Positions 26,404 through 35,525 of a stretch of DNA of 64,000 nucleotides are shown here, piece after piece. Numbering within the stretch: the stretch's first letter is position 1; each line of letters begins with the position of its first letter. Position numbers and translations under genes: made by a program. Below the pieces are notes generated by a model. The model was given only the letters and a program-made list of their open reading frames with translations. It was not told the origin of the DNA and searched no databases. Source of the DNA: Planctomycetota bacterium (GTDB lineage: Bacteria > Planctomycetota > Planctomycetia > Pirellulales > Lacipirellulaceae); contig JAADGV010000019.1 in assembly GCA_013152205.1 (NCBI GenBank), forward strand, positions 28,939 to 92,938. Direction: 5' to 3'.

Positions 26404-27060
26404 ATGATGATTGCTCGACGAGAGACCTCTGCCATCTTGGCGTTGGTCTTCAGTTGTTCTGCTCTTACTGCCCTTGCCCAACATACGGTGACGGAAGATA
26501 CCCGAAATGGGGTTCGCTACCAAGTCACCACTCGCACGGTGCAACGGCAAGTGCCTGTGACTGTGATGCAAGACCGACAGCAAACGGTTTACACACAGCA
26601 AATCACCACCAACCACATTGCGCATCAGCAATTGTATAACGTCCCGGTCACTCAGTATCAGTGGGAGTCGCGTCTAAACGGACGTTGGAATCCGTTCATC
26701 ACCCCATACTGGACGCACAATTTACGGCCTGTCACCACTTGGCGACAGCAGGTTGCCAATGTTCAGATACCCGTGAGCAATGTGGCGTGGGTGCCTCAAA
26801 CCAAGACGGTCCAGGTGCCAGTTGTTCAGTATCGTATGGCTGAAGAACAAATTGTTACGCGGGTTCCGATTGGCAATACTTCGACGTTAGCAAGTACGCT
26901 ATCAACCGCGACACCAACAACCGCCCGAATCGCTGCTCGACCAAGTGTTGTACCGCTGACAAGCAACACCCAGCCAATCGGTGGCGTGCAAATGACGAGC
27001 GATCCACCACGCAAATCGACGGGCTGGCAAACTCAGCAGCCTAGTTCACGTTATCGTTAA
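26404..27060 (+). CDS. Secreted planctomycete protein with VPV/QT-rich repeats
   Basis: A protein of 218 residues. Residues 1-25 form a signal peptide ending in 'ALTALAQ'. The mature part has repeated short strands of the type RTVQRQVPVTVMQDRQQTVY, 'QLYNVPVTQYQWE', 'VANVQIPVSNVAW' and 'KTVQVPVVQYRM', which look like the Y-T-V/V-P-V motifs of planctomycete surface proteins. The tail is Thr/Ser-rich. Probably an envelope protein; its function is not known. AGGTGA lies just before the start codon. Confidence 0.6.
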   Translation: MMIARRETSAILALVFSCSALTALAQHTVTEDTRNGVRYQVTTRTVQRQVPVTVMQDRQQTVYTQQITTNHIAHQQLYNVPVTQYQWESRLNGRWNPFITPYWTHNLRPVTTWRQQVANVQIPVSNVAWVPQTKTVQVPVVQYRMAEEQIVTRVPIGNTSTLASTLSTATPTTARIAARPSVVPLTSNTQPIGGVQMTSDPPRKSTGWQTQQPSSRYR

Positions 27061-27104
27061 GGCACTTGTCGCTTGGCTCCTTGGACCGCGTGGCGGTCCG
27101 GGTG

Positions 27105-27398
27105 CTAGGTTGTTGCTCGGCGTCGTGTTCTGCGTTTTGTTGGAATTGCGCCCCACTCTTTAGTTAAGCTCTCGAACACCTCGGGGGCTTCGTAGCGAAC
27201 GAATTCTTTCGAGTCTGGCATCGGGCCAATCAGGCCACGAAAGACGGGCATACCACGCAAGCTCAGGTCGGTGCTGCAATCGTCGATACCGATCTGCGTG
27301 TGCATTTTGAGCACCGCGTCCTCGTGCTTGTAGTCACGGGTGCGTAGCTCGCCGTTCTTACCGCGGGTGACGATGCGAATCATCTTCTCGGCCGCCAT
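27105..27398 (-). CDS. Conserved small protein, 97 aa, function unknown
   Basis: Start at the second Met (MAAEKMIRIVTRGKNGELR) because GAGGAAA lies at the right distance; an upstream in-frame ATG at 27413 is less likely. The middle part holds 'LSLRGMPVFRGLIGPMPD' and the C-terminus is a basic tail (TKRRTRRRATT). No domain recognised. It looks like a conserved planctomycete protein, judged from its orderly composition. Confidence 0.55.
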   Translation of the reverse strand: MAAEKMIRIVTRGKNGELRTRDYKHEDAVLKMHTQIGIDDCSTDLSLRGMPVFRGLIGPMPDSKEFVRYEAPEVFESLTKEWGAIPTKRRTRRRATT

Positions 27399-27765
27399 GC
27401 GTTTCCTCTTCATTGGGTGGGAGTGGGGGGACTGCTTCAGGATACAGGAGGTATCGGCGGGCCTCCCTAAGTACAGCGAAGCTTTTGTTGGTGACTAGCA
27501 TACGAGGCATAGGATGCGAAATCGGCAAATCTGTTCCTGTACGGGGCTTCCGCACAACGCACGCGCAACGCGCCAGGTAGACCGAATGTAGCGGCCAGTA
27601 GGAGAGGTTTTTGTGGAAAATACCAGTTGAACGCTCTGCATTGCCGGGCTTGCGATACGATTGTAACGATGTCAATTGTCGATGTTCTGTGTTCTGGGCA
27701 AGCTGTATCACAGCGACGTCATTGCCCATCGGCCTTGATGTCACTAAAATTGGGAACTCCTTTGA
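27399..27765. other. Intergenic region upstream of tRNA-Ser
   Basis: No convincing gene. GAGTGGGGGGACTG occurs near its left end. ORFs here are shadows or chance. Confidence 0.4.
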
Positions 27766-27848
27766 GGAGGATATGCGAATTGGCTAGCAGCCTGATTCGA
27801 AATCAGGTGCCCCGTAAGGGGTTGAGGGTTCGAGTCCCTTGTCCTCCG
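27766..27848 (+). tRNA. tRNA-Ser(CGA)
   Basis: Acceptor GGAGGAT pairs with GTCCTCC. The anticodon arm is CCTGA-TTCGAAA-TCAGG, giving anticodon CGA. The long variable arm (GCCCCGTAAGGGG type) and T-arm GAGGG-TTCGAGT-CCCTT fit a class II tRNA-Ser. Discriminator G. No encoded CCA. A terminator follows immediately. Confidence 0.95.
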
Positions 27849-27855
27849 CTTTGCG

Positions 27856-27899
27856 AACAGGCTTTGGCAACACTTCCGTTGCTGAAGCCTGTTTTTTTT
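27856..27899 (+). terminator. Terminator of tRNA-Ser
   Basis: ACAGGCTT...GCAAC, loop, GTTGC...AAGCCTGT followed by eight T. A long and strong Rho-independent terminator directly downstream of the tRNA. Confidence 0.9.
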
Positions 27900-28152
27900 G
27901 GCTAAGCCACGAGCGACTGGGGGGACTTTATTGGACAAAATCGTGTTGGTTGGCGCTGGTATAGAAGCATATGGTGGGTTAGTTTTGGCTCGAATTGCGG
28001 GGGGGCCCCATTGAGGTGGACAAAATGGAGTTCGGAATGCGGAATTTGGAGTGCGGAAGGGAAAAATATTGTCCATTTGGGCGCTATCAATGACGAAATC
28101 TGAATGACGAATGCCGAAAAGCTGACTCGTTAACGGCTAAAAGCTGATCGCT
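27900..28152 (+). repeat. 250-bp duplicated block, copy 1
   Basis: It starts GGCTAAGCC and ends near GATCGCT. A copy in the opposite orientation at 62824-63074 matches in the same order along the whole length, with scattered substitutions. Internal landmarks: GACTTTATTGGACAAAAT, GGGGCCCCATTGAGGTGGAC, a GGAATGCGGAATTTGGAGTG run, AATATTGTCCATTTGGGCG and AATGACGAAATCTGAATGAC. No intact ORF is shared. Confidence 0.75.
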
Positions 28153-28286
28153 ATTCTCCCAGAAGTGCTGGCACAATTTCAACGGTAAAAATTTGGCGGG
28201 TGCTGTTGCCAGAGGCCCGATATTTCACTAACTTCCCTCCGTTTCGCCCCGAAAACCTTGAGTTCTTGCCAAACAAGGAGGTTGAA

Positions 28287-28853
28287 GTGTTCCGCCAAGT
28301 CTTCTCCAGTACCATCATCCTGCTGACCCTCCTGTCGCCTGCGATCGGACTCGCTGTGGAACTCACTCCCACTCTCAAAGTGGGAGACCAAAAATTAGTC
28401 CTCAACGGGTCTGGAGTTCGAGAAAAGTACTTTTTCGATCTGTACGTCGCCGGACTTTACCTGACGCAACCGAATAGCCAGGCGGCGACCATCATCGACG
28501 CCGACGCCCCGATGTCGATCCGCATCGTGATCACCTCGAAACTGGTAAGCCAGGAGAAGTTTATTGCGTCGCTACAGGAAGGGCTTCAAAAATCCACCCA
28601 GGGCAACGTCGAACCGATCCGTGCCGAAATACAGAAGTTCCGCCAATGCTTTGCGGACGAAATCGCCCGGAACGACGTCTTCGATCTCATTTATTCGCCG
28701 GGCCAAGGGCTCGCAGTCCTAAAGAACGGTAAACAAAAAGGGGCCGTTCCTGGACTGGCGTTCAAGCGGGCCCTATTTGGCATCTGGCTTAGCGATCGCC
28801 CAGCCGACGCAACTCTGAAACAGGCCCTTTTAGGCAACGCGGCACGGCGCTAA
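28287..28853 (+). CDS. Secreted chalcone isomerase-like protein
   Basis: A protein of 188 residues. The start is decided by AAGGAGG 5 bases before GTG 28287; the longer frame from 28200 has no such site. A signal peptide (VFRQVFSSTIILLTLLSPAIG, cut near residue 21) precedes a domain with 'LKVGDQKLVLNGSGVREKYF', 'DLYVAGLYLTQPN' and 'FKRALFGIWLSDRPADATLK', the signature of the chalcone-isomerase-like family. In bacteria the fold binds lipids or fatty acids; no enzyme activity is implied. Exported, free-standing. Confidence 0.8.
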   Translation: MFRQVFSSTIILLTLLSPAIGLAVELTPTLKVGDQKLVLNGSGVREKYFFDLYVAGLYLTQPNSQAATIIDADAPMSIRIVITSKLVSQEKFIASLQEGLQKSTQGNVEPIRAEIQKFRQCFADEIARNDVFDLIYSPGQGLAVLKNGKQKGAVPGLAFKRALFGIWLSDRPADATLKQALLGNAARR

Positions 28854-28937
28854 CCATACTGCTCCGCCCGGTTTCAGAAAATGTGCTAGGAAATGTGTTG
28901 GGGCTTTCAGGGATGGGTCACCCGCGCATTTTTGCTG

Positions 28938-28990
28938 TGTGTTCTGATCCACCGAGACGGTGGGACTATATAGCCCGACCCTCTGGGTCG
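28938..28990. repeat. Double hairpin with repeat R2, copy 2
   Basis: CCACCGAGACGGTGG is followed directly by ATATAGCCCGACCCTCTGGGTCG, a copy of R2. It lies in the gap between convergent genes and may act in termination. Confidence 0.5.
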
Positions 28991-29030
28991 AAGTGCCGGA
29001 ACACACAACCGTGGTACGCTCTAGCAAATA

Positions 29031-30359
29031 TCACCCACCCTCAGGCAGCCCAAACGGCTGGCGGTACTTCTTTTCTAGCAATTGATTTGCTTGTTCACAT
29101 TCGGCGAATTGTTCGGTGGATGGATCGAAATTGAGCTGGCCTTGAACACGATAGGCGATGTCGCCGAGGTGGACCAGCGCACAACTGCGATGCGCGGTTT
29201 CGGGCGGCGCGCTTACCGACGTGCGTTCGCGCACCGCGGTTAAAAAGTCGGCCATGTGCTCGCCATAGCCGCGTTGGCCTCGCAATTCTTTGCCTTCGGT
29301 CGGCCCCGGTTTTTGTTTGGGGCCTAAAAATACGCTGAACGCTCCTCGGCGCGAAAATACCATGTAACCTTCGGTTCCATAAAACACGTTGCCATTGTCG
29401 AAGCCGTACATGCCGTAGGCGGTAAACGGATAGTTTTCGTAGACAATCAGCCGGCCATCGGGATACTCGTAGGTCACATTCATATTGTCGGGATAATCGC
29501 TGGCATGACCGTGCAACAGCATCCGTCCCCCGCGTGCTGTGATTTGCTTCGGCAGAGTGTCGACCCCAAGCCCCCAGGTGGCCATGTCGAGGTCGTGGAT
29601 GCCATCGTCGCCGATCTCGCCATTGGCGTAATCGCGATACATTCGCCATGTGAGATGGAACCGGTGCGGATTGAATGGCCGTGCTGGGGCTGGACCTAAC
29701 CAGCGGTCGTAATCGACGCCTTTGGGCACGTCGGCGTCGGGCACTGGCTTCACTAGCGATCTGGCTTCTGCGGTCCATGCCCGTGCAACTTTCACTTCGC
29801 CAATGATGCCCTCCTTGAGTAGTTGCCCCGCCTTTTTGGTCACAGGACTACTACGCATTTGGCTTCCTTGTTGAACAATGCGGCCATACTTCTTTGCGGC
29901 TGCAATCATCAAATGCCCTTCGTTGTACACATGCGAGATCGGCTTTTCGACGTAAACATCTTTGCCAGCTTGCATGGCTCGTAGTGCGATCGGTGCATGC
30001 CAATGATGGGGCGTCGCAATGACACAGGCGTCGACGTTCGAGTCTTCGAGCACGTCTTCGTGTCGTTGTGTTCGTTTTGGCGGTGTCGATTGGAAGCCGG
30101 ACATACTCTGGGCAACATTATCGATTTGGCGAGGATCAACATCGCATAGCCAGGCAATCGAAACATCGTCACCTCGGCTGACGAGGCCCTTCATGTGATG
30201 ATTCATGATGCTGCCGCAACCAATGATCCCCAGCCGTACGGTCGAGGGTTTTTCGGCGGCATAAGCATGTACGCCACCTAACGCACTTGCCGCAGCCAAG
30301 ACGGCCCCCGCCTCGGTCGACTGTTGAAGAAATTTTCGTCGATTATATCTGGTCGGCAT
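29031..30359 (-). CDS. Gfo/Idh/MocA-type oxidoreductase, exported by Tat
   Basis: A protein of 442 residues. The N-terminus (MPTRYNRRKFLQQSTEAGAV) is a Tat signal with RRKF, followed by an Ala-rich segment to about residue 34. The Rossmann motif 'VRLGIIGCGSIMNHH' (about 40-54) and 'VYVEKPISHVYNEG' (EKP motif, about 133-146) define the Gfo/Idh/MocA family. Large numbers of Tat-exported Gfo/Idh proteins are typical of Planctomycetota, where they are linked to sugar degradation. Substrate unknown. No neighbour shares its strand closely. Confidence 0.9.
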   Translation of the reverse strand: MPTRYNRRKFLQQSTEAGAVLAAASALGGVHAYAAEKPSTVRLGIIGCGSIMNHHMKGLVSRGDDVSIAWLCDVDPRQIDNVAQSMSGFQSTPPKRTQRHEDVLEDSNVDACVIATPHHWHAPIALRAMQAGKDVYVEKPISHVYNEGHLMIAAAKKYGRIVQQGSQMRSSPVTKKAGQLLKEGIIGEVKVARAWTAEARSLVKPVPDADVPKGVDYDRWLGPAPARPFNPHRFHLTWRMYRDYANGEIGDDGIHDLDMATWGLGVDTLPKQITARGGRMLLHGHASDYPDNMNVTYEYPDGRLIVYENYPFTAYGMYGFDNGNVFYGTEGYMVFSRRGAFSVFLGPKQKPGPTEGKELRGQRGYGEHMADFLTAVRERTSVSAPPETAHRSCALVHLGDIAYRVQGQLNFDPSTEQFAECEQANQLLEKKYRQPFGLPEGG

Positions 30360-31202
30360 GATGTTGAACTCTTGTAGTTAGGAGCGATGAATTGAGCTGC
30401 TGCGTTACGATGGCAAGGCACGCGGTCCGGAGGCAAGTGTGCCACCGTCTACTGGCTAACTCGCAAGTTCAAAAAATGTTTTTGTGCCGTTTCTAGTTGA
30501 GCGATAGTATAAACGACTGTTTGTGTGTTCGTACAAAAAAATGGCTGCCTTCTTGCCGCGTAGGATGCTTGCAAAGTCACTGTGGGAGGCGTCTCTGACG
30601 CCGATCGTGAGCCAAAACAAGCACTTTCGGCGTCGGGAGACGTCTCCCACAATCACAGATCGTCGACTTTGCAATCCTCCTCCTGGTAGCCCTTTATATA
30701 CTTCGCGTGAGGAGATGAAAAACGCTACGTGCTGTTGGGACGTCTCGTGGTTGAATATGAAAAATCCCTTCGATTCTGCAAGCAACAAAATGCCGTCGTT
30801 TGAACCCCTCGCAGGGTGGCTGGTTGATCTTGGCATTGTGGCGCGTAGACCTACCGGACTCAATGCGATGAACTCCGCTGTCACCTCTGCCGAAACTGCT
30901 AGCAAAGAGGCGGCTCTTTTCCGGTTAGATAGAATATCCCGACCCGAAGTATCAATGTTGAGTTAGTGCCAATTTCAGGGCGAAATAACCACTACACATT
31001 GTACCGTTTGGCGGATGTTGCTAACGCGTTTTCTAAGAGTTTACCGTAGCAACATTCTTTTTCTTACCGTTGGTTCCAAGGAGGGATCTGCGTGTTGCCA
31101 CCGATGGCTACCGTGAAGGTACGCTTCGTCGTCGCCTAACACACGGCCGCGATCGTTGGCAAAAAACAGGTGTTACCCTGGGCAACAAGGAGGCCCAATC
31201 TT
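30360..31202. other. Long intergenic region with a TIR-bounded repeat
   Basis: About 840 bp. The ORFs 30456-30905 (minus) and 30523-30966 (plus) overlap the repeat at 30570-30677 and are not believable genes. The rest contains the promoter region of the next plus-strand gene. Confidence 0.45.
30570..30677. repeat. Short element with terminal inverted repeats (R6)
   Basis: Bounded by TTGCAAAGTC and GACTTTGCAA. Inside lies an inverted pair, GTGGGAGGCGTCTCTGACGC and GGCGTCGGGAGACGTCTCCC. The ends are the same as those of repeat R4 (TTGCAAAGTC at 38885-38894; GACTTTGCAA at 60771-60780), suggesting a related mobile family. Confidence 0.55.
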
Positions 31203-32126
31203 ATGAAGCTACGACAATACTTGCAAGCGGCGGCTTACTGCATGGCTGCGCTTAGTACCTCATTTGTAAGTGCAGCGGATGTCGACTACACCAGTGCCGA
31301 GCAGCGTATCCGCGATTTAGAACTGCGGGTCGACACTTTAGAGTTGGCCAACAGCAAGGTGGGGTTGGCGGGCAACCAAGTAAACCTAGCCGGTTTCAAC
31401 GGGTGTGATAGCTCCAGCAGTGGCTGTGATTCTTGTGGATCAAGCGTCGGGTGCGGATCTGGTGCTAGCTGCTGCGGAAGTTCCAACTGGCTACGCCCCT
31501 GCCCCACGTCACAATTCGACGCCGAGTGGTTGCTGTTTGCCGTCAGCGATTCAGAAGCTGATCCTGGCGATACGCAGAATAACTTCAATGCGGGCCTTCG
31601 CCTGACCTATAATCGAGTGAATGAGCAAGGGCGGATATTTCGAGTCCGATACTTCAATTTCAGCACCGCTTTGGACGGTGGCACAAATCGTCTTGATATG
31701 GAAACAATCGACACTGAAATCGGTCGCCGTTTCACCTTGGGTGGTGGCCTAAAGGGTGAGTTCACTGGCGGTGTCCGCTTTGCCGCTTTCACTGAAACGG
31801 GTCAACACGACTACGATGCCACCTTTGGGCCTTTGGTGGGCATGCAGCTTCGCGGTCGGAAGTTCCTGCGTGGCACTTCGTTTGTCAGTCTGCGTCATTC
31901 GTGGCAATTCGGAGATTCCAGCGCTAACAATCCTGCTGCTGATTTGCCTGGGACTTTCAATATCTCTGAAGTGCAGTTCGGCCTCGAATGGCAGCGTCAA
32001 AGCCGCTTAGGCACGTTGGTATTGCGAACCGCACTGGAAACCCAATACTGGGCTGGCGTAGGAGAAGCTGACACCGAAGATTATGGTCTTTATGGCACGT
32101 CCACCAGCTTTGGCCTAGCCTTCTAG
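31203..32126 (+). CDS. Secreted outer-membrane beta-barrel-like protein with Cys/Ser-rich linker
   Basis: A protein of 307 residues; AAGGAGG lies upstream of the ATG at 31203. The signal peptide ends near residue 24 (LSTSFVSA). A short coiled-coil-like stretch (RIRDLELRVDTLELANSK) follows, then a Ser/Cys/Gly-rich region (about 63-88, with eight Cys), then alternating hydrophobic strands from 'FDAEWLLFAVSDSE' to the end 'YGTSTSFGLAF', which ends in Phe as outer-membrane barrels do. Function unknown; the coil resembles the trimerisation part of porin-like proteins. A strong terminator follows. Confidence 0.65.
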   Translation: MKLRQYLQAAAYCMAALSTSFVSAADVDYTSAEQRIRDLELRVDTLELANSKVGLAGNQVNLAGFNGCDSSSSGCDSCGSSVGCGSGASCCGSSNWLRPCPTSQFDAEWLLFAVSDSEADPGDTQNNFNAGLRLTYNRVNEQGRIFRVRYFNFSTALDGGTNRLDMETIDTEIGRRFTLGGGLKGEFTGGVRFAAFTETGQHDYDATFGPLVGMQLRGRKFLRGTSFVSLRHSWQFGDSSANNPAADLPGTFNISEVQFGLEWQRQSRLGTLVLRTALETQYWAGVGEADTEDYGLYGTSTSFGLAF

Positions 32127-32159
32127 CTTGCCTAGAAACTGTCAAAGAACACGTATCGA

Positions 32160-32196
32160 GTGTGCCAGCGAGACTTTTCGCTGGCACACTTTTTTT
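32160..32196 (+). terminator. Terminator after the barrel-like gene
   Basis: GTGTGCCAGCG, loop AGACTTTT, CGCTGGCACAC followed by seven T. Confidence 0.92.
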
Positions 32197-32227
32197 GTGG
32201 GGAACTCGAACCAACGGGAAAACTGTT

Positions 32228-33760
32228 CTATTCGAGTGACGAGTAGGATCGGCTGTTGCCGCGAGTGTTGTGGACTAAGCCGCGGTACTTGTGGCGTACG
32301 TCGAAGTAGTTCCAAAGAAGGTAAACATTGCCAAACCCGGAGCTACAGAGCAGTACCCAAGAGAGCACCAGCGAAAAACTTCCTGGGGTGCCTGCTGGTA
32401 CGTTGGTGTTTTTCTCTGGTGTAGATTGTTGATTGGCTGGGGGTAGATCCCAGCCGTTGTTTGTAGCTAGCTTGCTGTTCACCTGGTTGACTGGGGCTGG
32501 TTGGCCCACGGTTGGCGTCGAAGGCTGCCGGCTAGCGGTCTCTAGATTGGCGTTTGCTGGTCGGTCGAGCATGCCCTTTTGAATCGCAGGAAAAGCGGGT
32601 TGAGGCGGCGCATTATTTCCAGGGTTGTTTACGGTCGAGTTAGCCGACGGAGGAGGAAAACTTGGTCTGTTTGGCCAGCTTGTATTGTTACCTTGAGGGG
32701 TATTCTGGTTTGTTGGGGCAGGATTGCTGCTGAAGCGATCGTTGGAATTAAACCCAGATGATTGTTGCCCCGCCGGAGGAAGCAGTGGGGGCGGCGAGAT
32801 ATTAGAATTCGAATTACCAACGGCCGCGGCATGTTGATGAGATCCCCAGTCGCCGGAGGCATGATCCGTATCGACTGGCTGGTCGAGTCGCCGTCGTGAC
32901 GGAGTGATTGGGCCTGCGATTGCTGGCTGTTGCCGAGATCCGCCGGGAGGGAGGATGGTTTGGTTGGGACTCGCCACCCTTGGGATATTTTGGTTCGTAC
33001 CTCCCAGGGGATTGTTGTGCAACGGGTTGGTGAGTTGGTTGAAAGCATTCTGCGTCTGCTGACCAGCGTTTTGAAGGGCCCCGCGGAGTTGCTGGCCCGT
33101 TTGTTGGAGGGATTCCCTGACAGGCCCAGTGTTGCCGAAAAGCTGTTCGGGGTTGGGAAGAATTGCTTCACTTGCGCTTCGGAGTTGGTTGCCCAGATTT
33201 TGGGCGGAGTTCTGAATCGAGTTGCCTAGGTTCTGGGTAGAGTTCTGTAGCGAATTGGCGAAGTTGCCGTTACCCGAGGGTGGCAATATTTCTTTTGCCT
33301 TAGCAGCTAAATCGTTGATCGGTTGGGCCGCATTTTGAAACGTCTGGGCGAAACCTTGGCTAGGGGTATTTGGGGTGCCCGAGGGCGGGAGGATTGGTTG
33401 ATTCGTTTGCGGTTGCGCCGAATATCGGCCAGCACCGGGTGGCTGGGCGGTGAATTGCGTCTGAACCACCCCGTCAAGCGACTTCTTCCCCTCGGTCTCG
33501 GCCAAAGGTTTCAGCGCAGTCGTCAGTTTTTGACGAGGCAGAGAATTGCGCCCAACGACGACACGAATGCGACCAATAGGCCGAATGTCGTCGGGCACTT
33601 CACTCGAAATCGGAATCGATTGGCCTTCTTCGAATGTCGCCAGTAGTTCCGGTTCGATCTGAACGATGTATTCGTAGCGGGGGCTGCCGTCTGGCATTGG
33701 CTGCCAACCGAACATCACCCCCATGCCTGAAGCCAATAAGAGAAGCGTGGCTGATTCCAT
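32228..33760 (-). CDS. Planctomycete membrane-associated low-complexity protein
   Basis: A protein of about 510 residues. I place the start at MESATLLLLASGM because AAGGA lies 8 bases upstream; the first in-frame ATG is 33784. The N-terminal segment 'GVMFGWQPMPDGSPRYEYIV' followed by 'RPIGRIRVVVGRNSLPRQ' forms a small conserved-looking domain. About 350 residues rich in Asn/Gln/Pro/Ser follow. A membrane helix near residue 468 (SLVLSWVLLCSSGFGNVYLL) ends the protein with a short basic tail. Function unknown. It may link the membrane to the envelope. Confidence 0.6.
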   Translation of the reverse strand: MESATLLLLASGMGVMFGWQPMPDGSPRYEYIVQIEPELLATFEEGQSIPISSEVPDDIRPIGRIRVVVGRNSLPRQKLTTALKPLAETEGKKSLDGVVQTQFTAQPPGAGRYSAQPQTNQPILPPSGTPNTPSQGFAQTFQNAAQPINDLAAKAKEILPPSGNGNFANSLQNSTQNLGNSIQNSAQNLGNQLRSASEAILPNPEQLFGNTGPVRESLQQTGQQLRGALQNAGQQTQNAFNQLTNPLHNNPLGGTNQNIPRVASPNQTILPPGGSRQQPAIAGPITPSRRRLDQPVDTDHASGDWGSHQHAAAVGNSNSNISPPPLLPPAGQQSSGFNSNDRFSSNPAPTNQNTPQGNNTSWPNRPSFPPPSANSTVNNPGNNAPPQPAFPAIQKGMLDRPANANLETASRQPSTPTVGQPAPVNQVNSKLATNNGWDLPPANQQSTPEKNTNVPAGTPGSFSLVLSWVLLCSSGFGNVYLLWNYFDVRHKYRGLVHNTRGNSRSYSSLE

Positions 33761-33932
33761 TGTCTGAGTCCTTTCCTGGGGCATCGTAGCCAGCCCAGCC
33801 GCGATGCCGCGCAGAGTTTCCCTAGCGAGTTGGAGAATCCTTCCTAGCGGATGATTCTATCCCAAAACGCCAGACGGGCCTAGACAAGACAGCACCGAAG
33901 TACAGGAGAACTGAAAAGTAGTCGCCTCCGTC

Positions 33933-33963
33933 ATAGCCGCAGGTGGAAGCCGCGGTCGAGCCC
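33933..33963. repeat. Dispersed repeat R1, copy
   Basis: ATAGCCGCAGGTGGAAGCCG then CGGTCGAGCC. Half unit without the inverted second half. Confidence 0.55.
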
Positions 33964-34024
33964 GTAAAAAGCGAGGCAGCAGAGAGTGCTAGCAGTTTCT
34001 TTCAGGAAAGACACAGATCGATTG

Positions 34025-35326
34025 CTACTTCTTCTTACGCTTATTGCGTTTTGGCTTGGGCTTTTGAGTGGAAGGTGGATCGGTGGCGAAAACAGCAGGC
34101 ACGCCTTGCTCGTCGGTCTCTTGGCCGAGCAGGTGTAGCTCCTTATTAAGCATCACGAGCAACGTCTGAAGGAAAGCGACAAGCATCGGGCCGACCAAGA
34201 TGCCGATTGGGCCTAATGCTTGGATACCACCAATGACGCTGAGCAGCGCTAGCAACGGGTGGAGATTGGATTGGCCGTGCAAGACATACGGTTTGACGAG
34301 ATTATCGCTCATCGAAACAACGGTCCCGCAGTAAATTGCTAATACGATGGCGCTGGTGGTTGTCTCTGCGGTATAAAAATAGAGTACCGCACAAACGGGA
34401 ACCCAAATGGCCGCCGCTCCGACAAACGGTACCATCGCTAGAAAAGCGGTAGCCGCTGTCAGAAAAAAAACATGCTCGACGCCTGCGAAGTAATAGCCTA
34501 TCCCGGCCAATAAACCCTGCACAATCGCCGAAAGCAAGACGGCCACCACCACGGCTCGACTGATATCGCCAAATTTGTCGAGTAGTTCCTGCTCGTACGT
34601 GTCATCCAGCGGAGAGAGCTTCATGAGGCCAGCGACCATATTTGGGCCATCGGCGAAAAAGTAGTACATCGTCAAAATCATAATCGCCAGTCCAAATAGC
34701 GTGCTGGCCACGGTGCGGACGCTGCCTACGGCCAAAGGAGTTGCGATCGCCTGAATCTGTTCGTTGATATTTCGATGGACGTTTTCCGAATCGAGTGCCG
34801 GAATACCGATTTTCGCAAGCAATTGGTTTGAGGCGCCAACGAGGCGCTCGATGGCATCATAGATGGCGGTGACGGCAGCGGCATCCTGATCAACATCTGG
34901 CGGAGAGGTTGTAAGAGGGCTTTCTGCCTCGAGTCCGGAAGCATCCGAAGCATCTGCGTCAGTAACTACGTCGATGGGTGGCTCTGCCGCTGGAGCCACA
35001 GTCTTTTCCGATGTCTGGATGGCAACATGATGTGCCGGACCGTTGAACGTCCTGTAGATCTCAAGCCCCTCGCTAACTGCCTGCACAATCATGCCAGTAA
35101 TGGGCAGCAGCACGATGAGGACGATCGACACCGTTGTTAGGGCTGCCGATAGTCGGTAACGATGCCCACATCGTTCTAATATCCATTGATGGAGCGGCTT
35201 AAATATAACGACCAAAACCGCGGCCAAGAACAGAGGCACGATAAACTGCACCATGACCTGAAAAAACATGGAACCAGTTAGCAGTACGATGGCCAGTAGC
35301 ACGATGAACGAGACAACACGAGGCAC
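34025..35326 (-). CDS. AI-2E (PerM-like) family transporter
   Basis: A protein of 433 residues with about eight membrane segments. N-terminal pair 'SFIVLLAIVLLTGSMFFQ' and 'PLFLAAVLVVIFKPLH'; C-terminal 'LAIYCGTVVSMSDNLVKPYV' followed by 'GPIGILVGPMLVAFLQTLLV' is the family hallmark (PxxxG...GPIG). A hydrophilic, acidic insert (about 95-160) lies between the first three helices and the rest. The last residues are Lys-rich (KPKPKRNKRKKK). Family members export small solutes or act as Na+/H+ antiporters; substrate not predictable. Confidence 0.85.
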   Translation of the reverse strand: MPRVVSFIVLLAIVLLTGSMFFQVMVQFIVPLFLAAVLVVIFKPLHQWILERCGHRYRLSAALTTVSIVLIVLLPITGMIVQAVSEGLEIYRTFNGPAHHVAIQTSEKTVAPAAEPPIDVVTDADASDASGLEAESPLTTSPPDVDQDAAAVTAIYDAIERLVGASNQLLAKIGIPALDSENVHRNINEQIQAIATPLAVGSVRTVASTLFGLAIMILTMYYFFADGPNMVAGLMKLSPLDDTYEQELLDKFGDISRAVVVAVLLSAIVQGLLAGIGYYFAGVEHVFFLTAATAFLAMVPFVGAAAIWVPVCAVLYFYTAETTTSAIVLAIYCGTVVSMSDNLVKPYVLHGQSNLHPLLALLSVIGGIQALGPIGILVGPMLVAFLQTLLVMLNKELHLLGQETDEQGVPAVFATDPPSTQKPKPKRNKRKKK

Positions 35327-35525
35327 GGCAAGACTCCTTTCTATCCAAGTTGGCGTCGGACTGGCATTGTAAGACGCAATGTCGCTGTTAGAAAAGGCTG
35401 GAATTGAGAACTACCCAAGAACTAATTGGATTTCTGCTTTTGGCTAGTGTTGCTGTTTCTGCTATCCTAAGGGTTGAGCAGCCCCGTTTGGGGCGAGGCA
35501 TTTCCTACGGAATAGTAGGGTTTCT

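Noticed and set aside
30456..30966. Two opposed ORFs of about 148 aa each
   Set aside because: They overlap each other completely, run through the inverted repeat at 30570-30677 and show no recognisable motif.
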